Origin: Osedax fenrisi
Taxonomy: Eukaryota; Annelida; Polychaeta; Sabellida; Siboglinidae
Length of the DNA stretch: 64,000 bases
Assembly (NCBI GenBank): GCA_964019155.1
Contig: OZ025243.1
Coordinates: 2,896,961 to 2,960,960 of the forward strand
Reading direction: 5' to 3'
Of the stretch, positions 62,650 through 64,000 are shown piece by piece (positions within the stretch are counted from its first letter, which is position 1; the number at the start of each line of letters is the position of its first letter). The notes under the pieces were generated by a model. That model had not been told where the DNA came from and searched no databases. It saw only the letters and a list, made by a program, of their open reading frames with translations. Made by a program: the position numbers and the translations under genes.

Positions 62650-63450
62650 TCCAATATTTATCCATTCATTCTGAACTTTGCATGTACATATTCATCTCTG
62701 CTGTTTACCATGGTGTTACTCTTTTCAGAGCTAATTTCCATACCATAATCACTCGCTTGTTTTGAGAGAATATTGGTAAGTTGTTGTAGTTCTTCGTTGC
62801 TGCCACTTATTAGATCAATGTAATCAGCGAATATAATGTTGAATATTTCTCTACCGCCTATGGAGATACTGGAATGGGGATTTATCAGGGTATCTGATAT
62901 AATTTATTCGAGGAAGATATTAAATAAAACAGGGAATAGGGGACATCCTTGTCGTACTCCCACAGAAGTTTTGAAGGGACCTCCAATATTAATTTCCAGT
63001 AAGACTGCACGTTCTGAGTTTGCAACAATGTTTTAAACCATGGTTTATGTTATATCTTGTGATATACCAACATTATCTATAGAATTCCATAGTCCTTCGC
63101 CGTACACGATCGAATGCCTTTTTAAAATCAATGAAATTATAAAAAAGATTTGTATCTAGATATTTTTCAATGATCATTCGGCAATCTACGATTTGTTCGA
63201 CTGTATTACATCCTAGTTCTAGAGCCTGCTTGTTCTACTGAAAGAACATGTTCAGCTTGTGGGTTTAATCTTTCCAGAAGTATTTTTAACATGATGTTGC
63301 ATGGATAATTATACTAATTATTCGATAGTTAGAGCAATTTCTTGAATCACCTTTCGTTTGAAAGTGGATGATTAATGATATGATTATGCTTGCCTCTCTT
63401 TTTTCTCAAAATATTTTGACATATTGAAGTCATGATATCTAATAGCTTAT
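62650..63450 (-). mobile_element. LINE reverse-transcriptase remnant of a second clade (minus strand)
   Basis: Read on the minus strand: LLDIMTSICQNILRKKR, GDSRNCSNYRIISI, ILLERLNPQAEHVLSVEQAG, TVEQIVDCRMIIEKYL, FYNFIDFKKAFDRVRR, SVGVRQGCPLFPVLFNIFLE, then the palm box FADYIDLISGSNEEL (codons 62,831-62,820) and YGMEISSEKSNTMVN. The FKKAFDRV/GVRQGCPLSP style differs from the CR1/L2-like copies in this window. The usual second Asp of FADD is Tyr here, and there are frameshifts, so the copy is dead. Plus-strand frame 62,836-63,036 is a shadow of it. Confidence 0.85.
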
Positions 63451-64000
63451 CACGGGCGGATACAGGCATTTTTCAAGGTGGGGGCTGACATTCAAATAAA
63501 AGTATATTTTTAAAATGAGACATTTATTATGATAATATTAAATTGAATAATATTTGTGTATATATATATAAATTAAATACTATATTAAATTAAATACAAT
63601 AATATTTTATATTTTATTGAATAAAAACTATTAATCCAATATATTAATCAATTGCATTCTTCTTGGATTATGCAATGCAAATTTGGAAATAATATAATCA
63701 CAATCGATCTCTATGTATTTATGTATATATAATAAAGAAAGTCTATTTAGTCGATCTTCACTCATAGTCGAAGGTAAATATGTCTTTATTATTCTTAATC
63801 AGTTAAATGAACGTTCACATTCACACAAGGTAACGGGGGTATTAGCCATCAATAAACGCATTTCATAGATATTAGGAAAGAGTTTATATAATAATATATA
63901 TAAATTATAAATTATTTTATAATTTCAATTTACCTTGACATGTTATCGATAGTACTTAAGTACTTAACAATTGTTATTGAATTAGGTATACATATATCTA
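63451..64000 (-). mobile_element. hAT element, 3' part, continuing beyond the right edge
   Basis: The terminal sequence CACGGGCGGATACAGG begins at 63,451, exactly where the LINE reading frame at 62,650-63,450 is lost, so it appears to have inserted into that LINE. The left-flank 8 bp is TAGCTTAT; the matching duplication would lie outside the window. Encodes the end of a transposase on the minus strand. Confidence 0.75.
63640..63872 (-). pseudogene. hAT transposase C-terminal dimerisation domain remnant (ZMYM1-like)
   Basis: Minus-strand translation gives EMRLLMANTPVTLCECERSF, one stop, then LRIIKTYLPSTMSEDRLNRL and SLLYIHKYIEID. CERSFSxLRxIKxxLRSTMxxxRLNxLxLLxIH is the hATC signature of DUF4371/ZMYM1-type hAT enzymes. 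The in-frame stop shows this copy is inactive, unless it is a sequence error. Confidence 0.85.

Overview
Nuclear DNA of an animal, most likely a marine or other AT-rich invertebrate. I base this on spliceosomal introns with GT/AG borders, a multi-exon member of the metazoan WWC/Kibra family, CR1/L2-like and other non-LTR retrotransposons, several hAT DNA transposons, abundant (TA)n and (CA)n microsatellites, and no prokaryotic gene organisation. The phylum cannot be fixed from the sequence.

Layout. (1) 1-8.1 kb: the 5' half of a Kibra/WWC gene on the minus strand. Six coding exons join in phase into a 298-residue N-terminus (two WW domains, then the start of the coiled-coil region). The rest lies beyond the left edge. 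Its introns hold a 617-bp (ACT)n run, three minisatellites that abut splice sites, and two short inverted-repeat elements. (2) 8.1-14.87 kb: gene 5' flank, then a mobile-element graveyard. A CR1/L2-like LINE is cleanly split by a 2.45-kb hAT element of the DUF4371/ZMYM1 type with a perfect 8-bp target duplication. (3) 14,870-45,817: one unbroken 31-kb tandem array of a 12-bp unit, GGTACTGCTAAA, about 2,579 copies. It has variant units, higher-order repeats and seven 1-bp-deleted units. Four of its six frames are mostly free of stops, which produces enormous but probably meaningless open frames on both strands. (4) 45.8-54 kb: AT-rich DNA with a likely small secreted-protein gene on the plus strand: a signal-peptide exon at 48.47 kb and a second exon at 53.71 kb, in phase. 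The 5.2-kb intron between them is filled by a LINE remnant and two non-autonomous hAT elements. (5) 54-64 kb: a T-rich minisatellite, two more CR1/L2-like LINE remnants, and at the right edge a minus-strand LINE of a different clade, cut by another hAT element that runs out of the window.

The only well-supported host gene is kibra, an upstream component of Hippo signalling in animals studied so far. The secreted-protein model is plausible but unproven. The satellite is the most unusual object here: its length, its open frames, and the visible record of its growth by block duplication.
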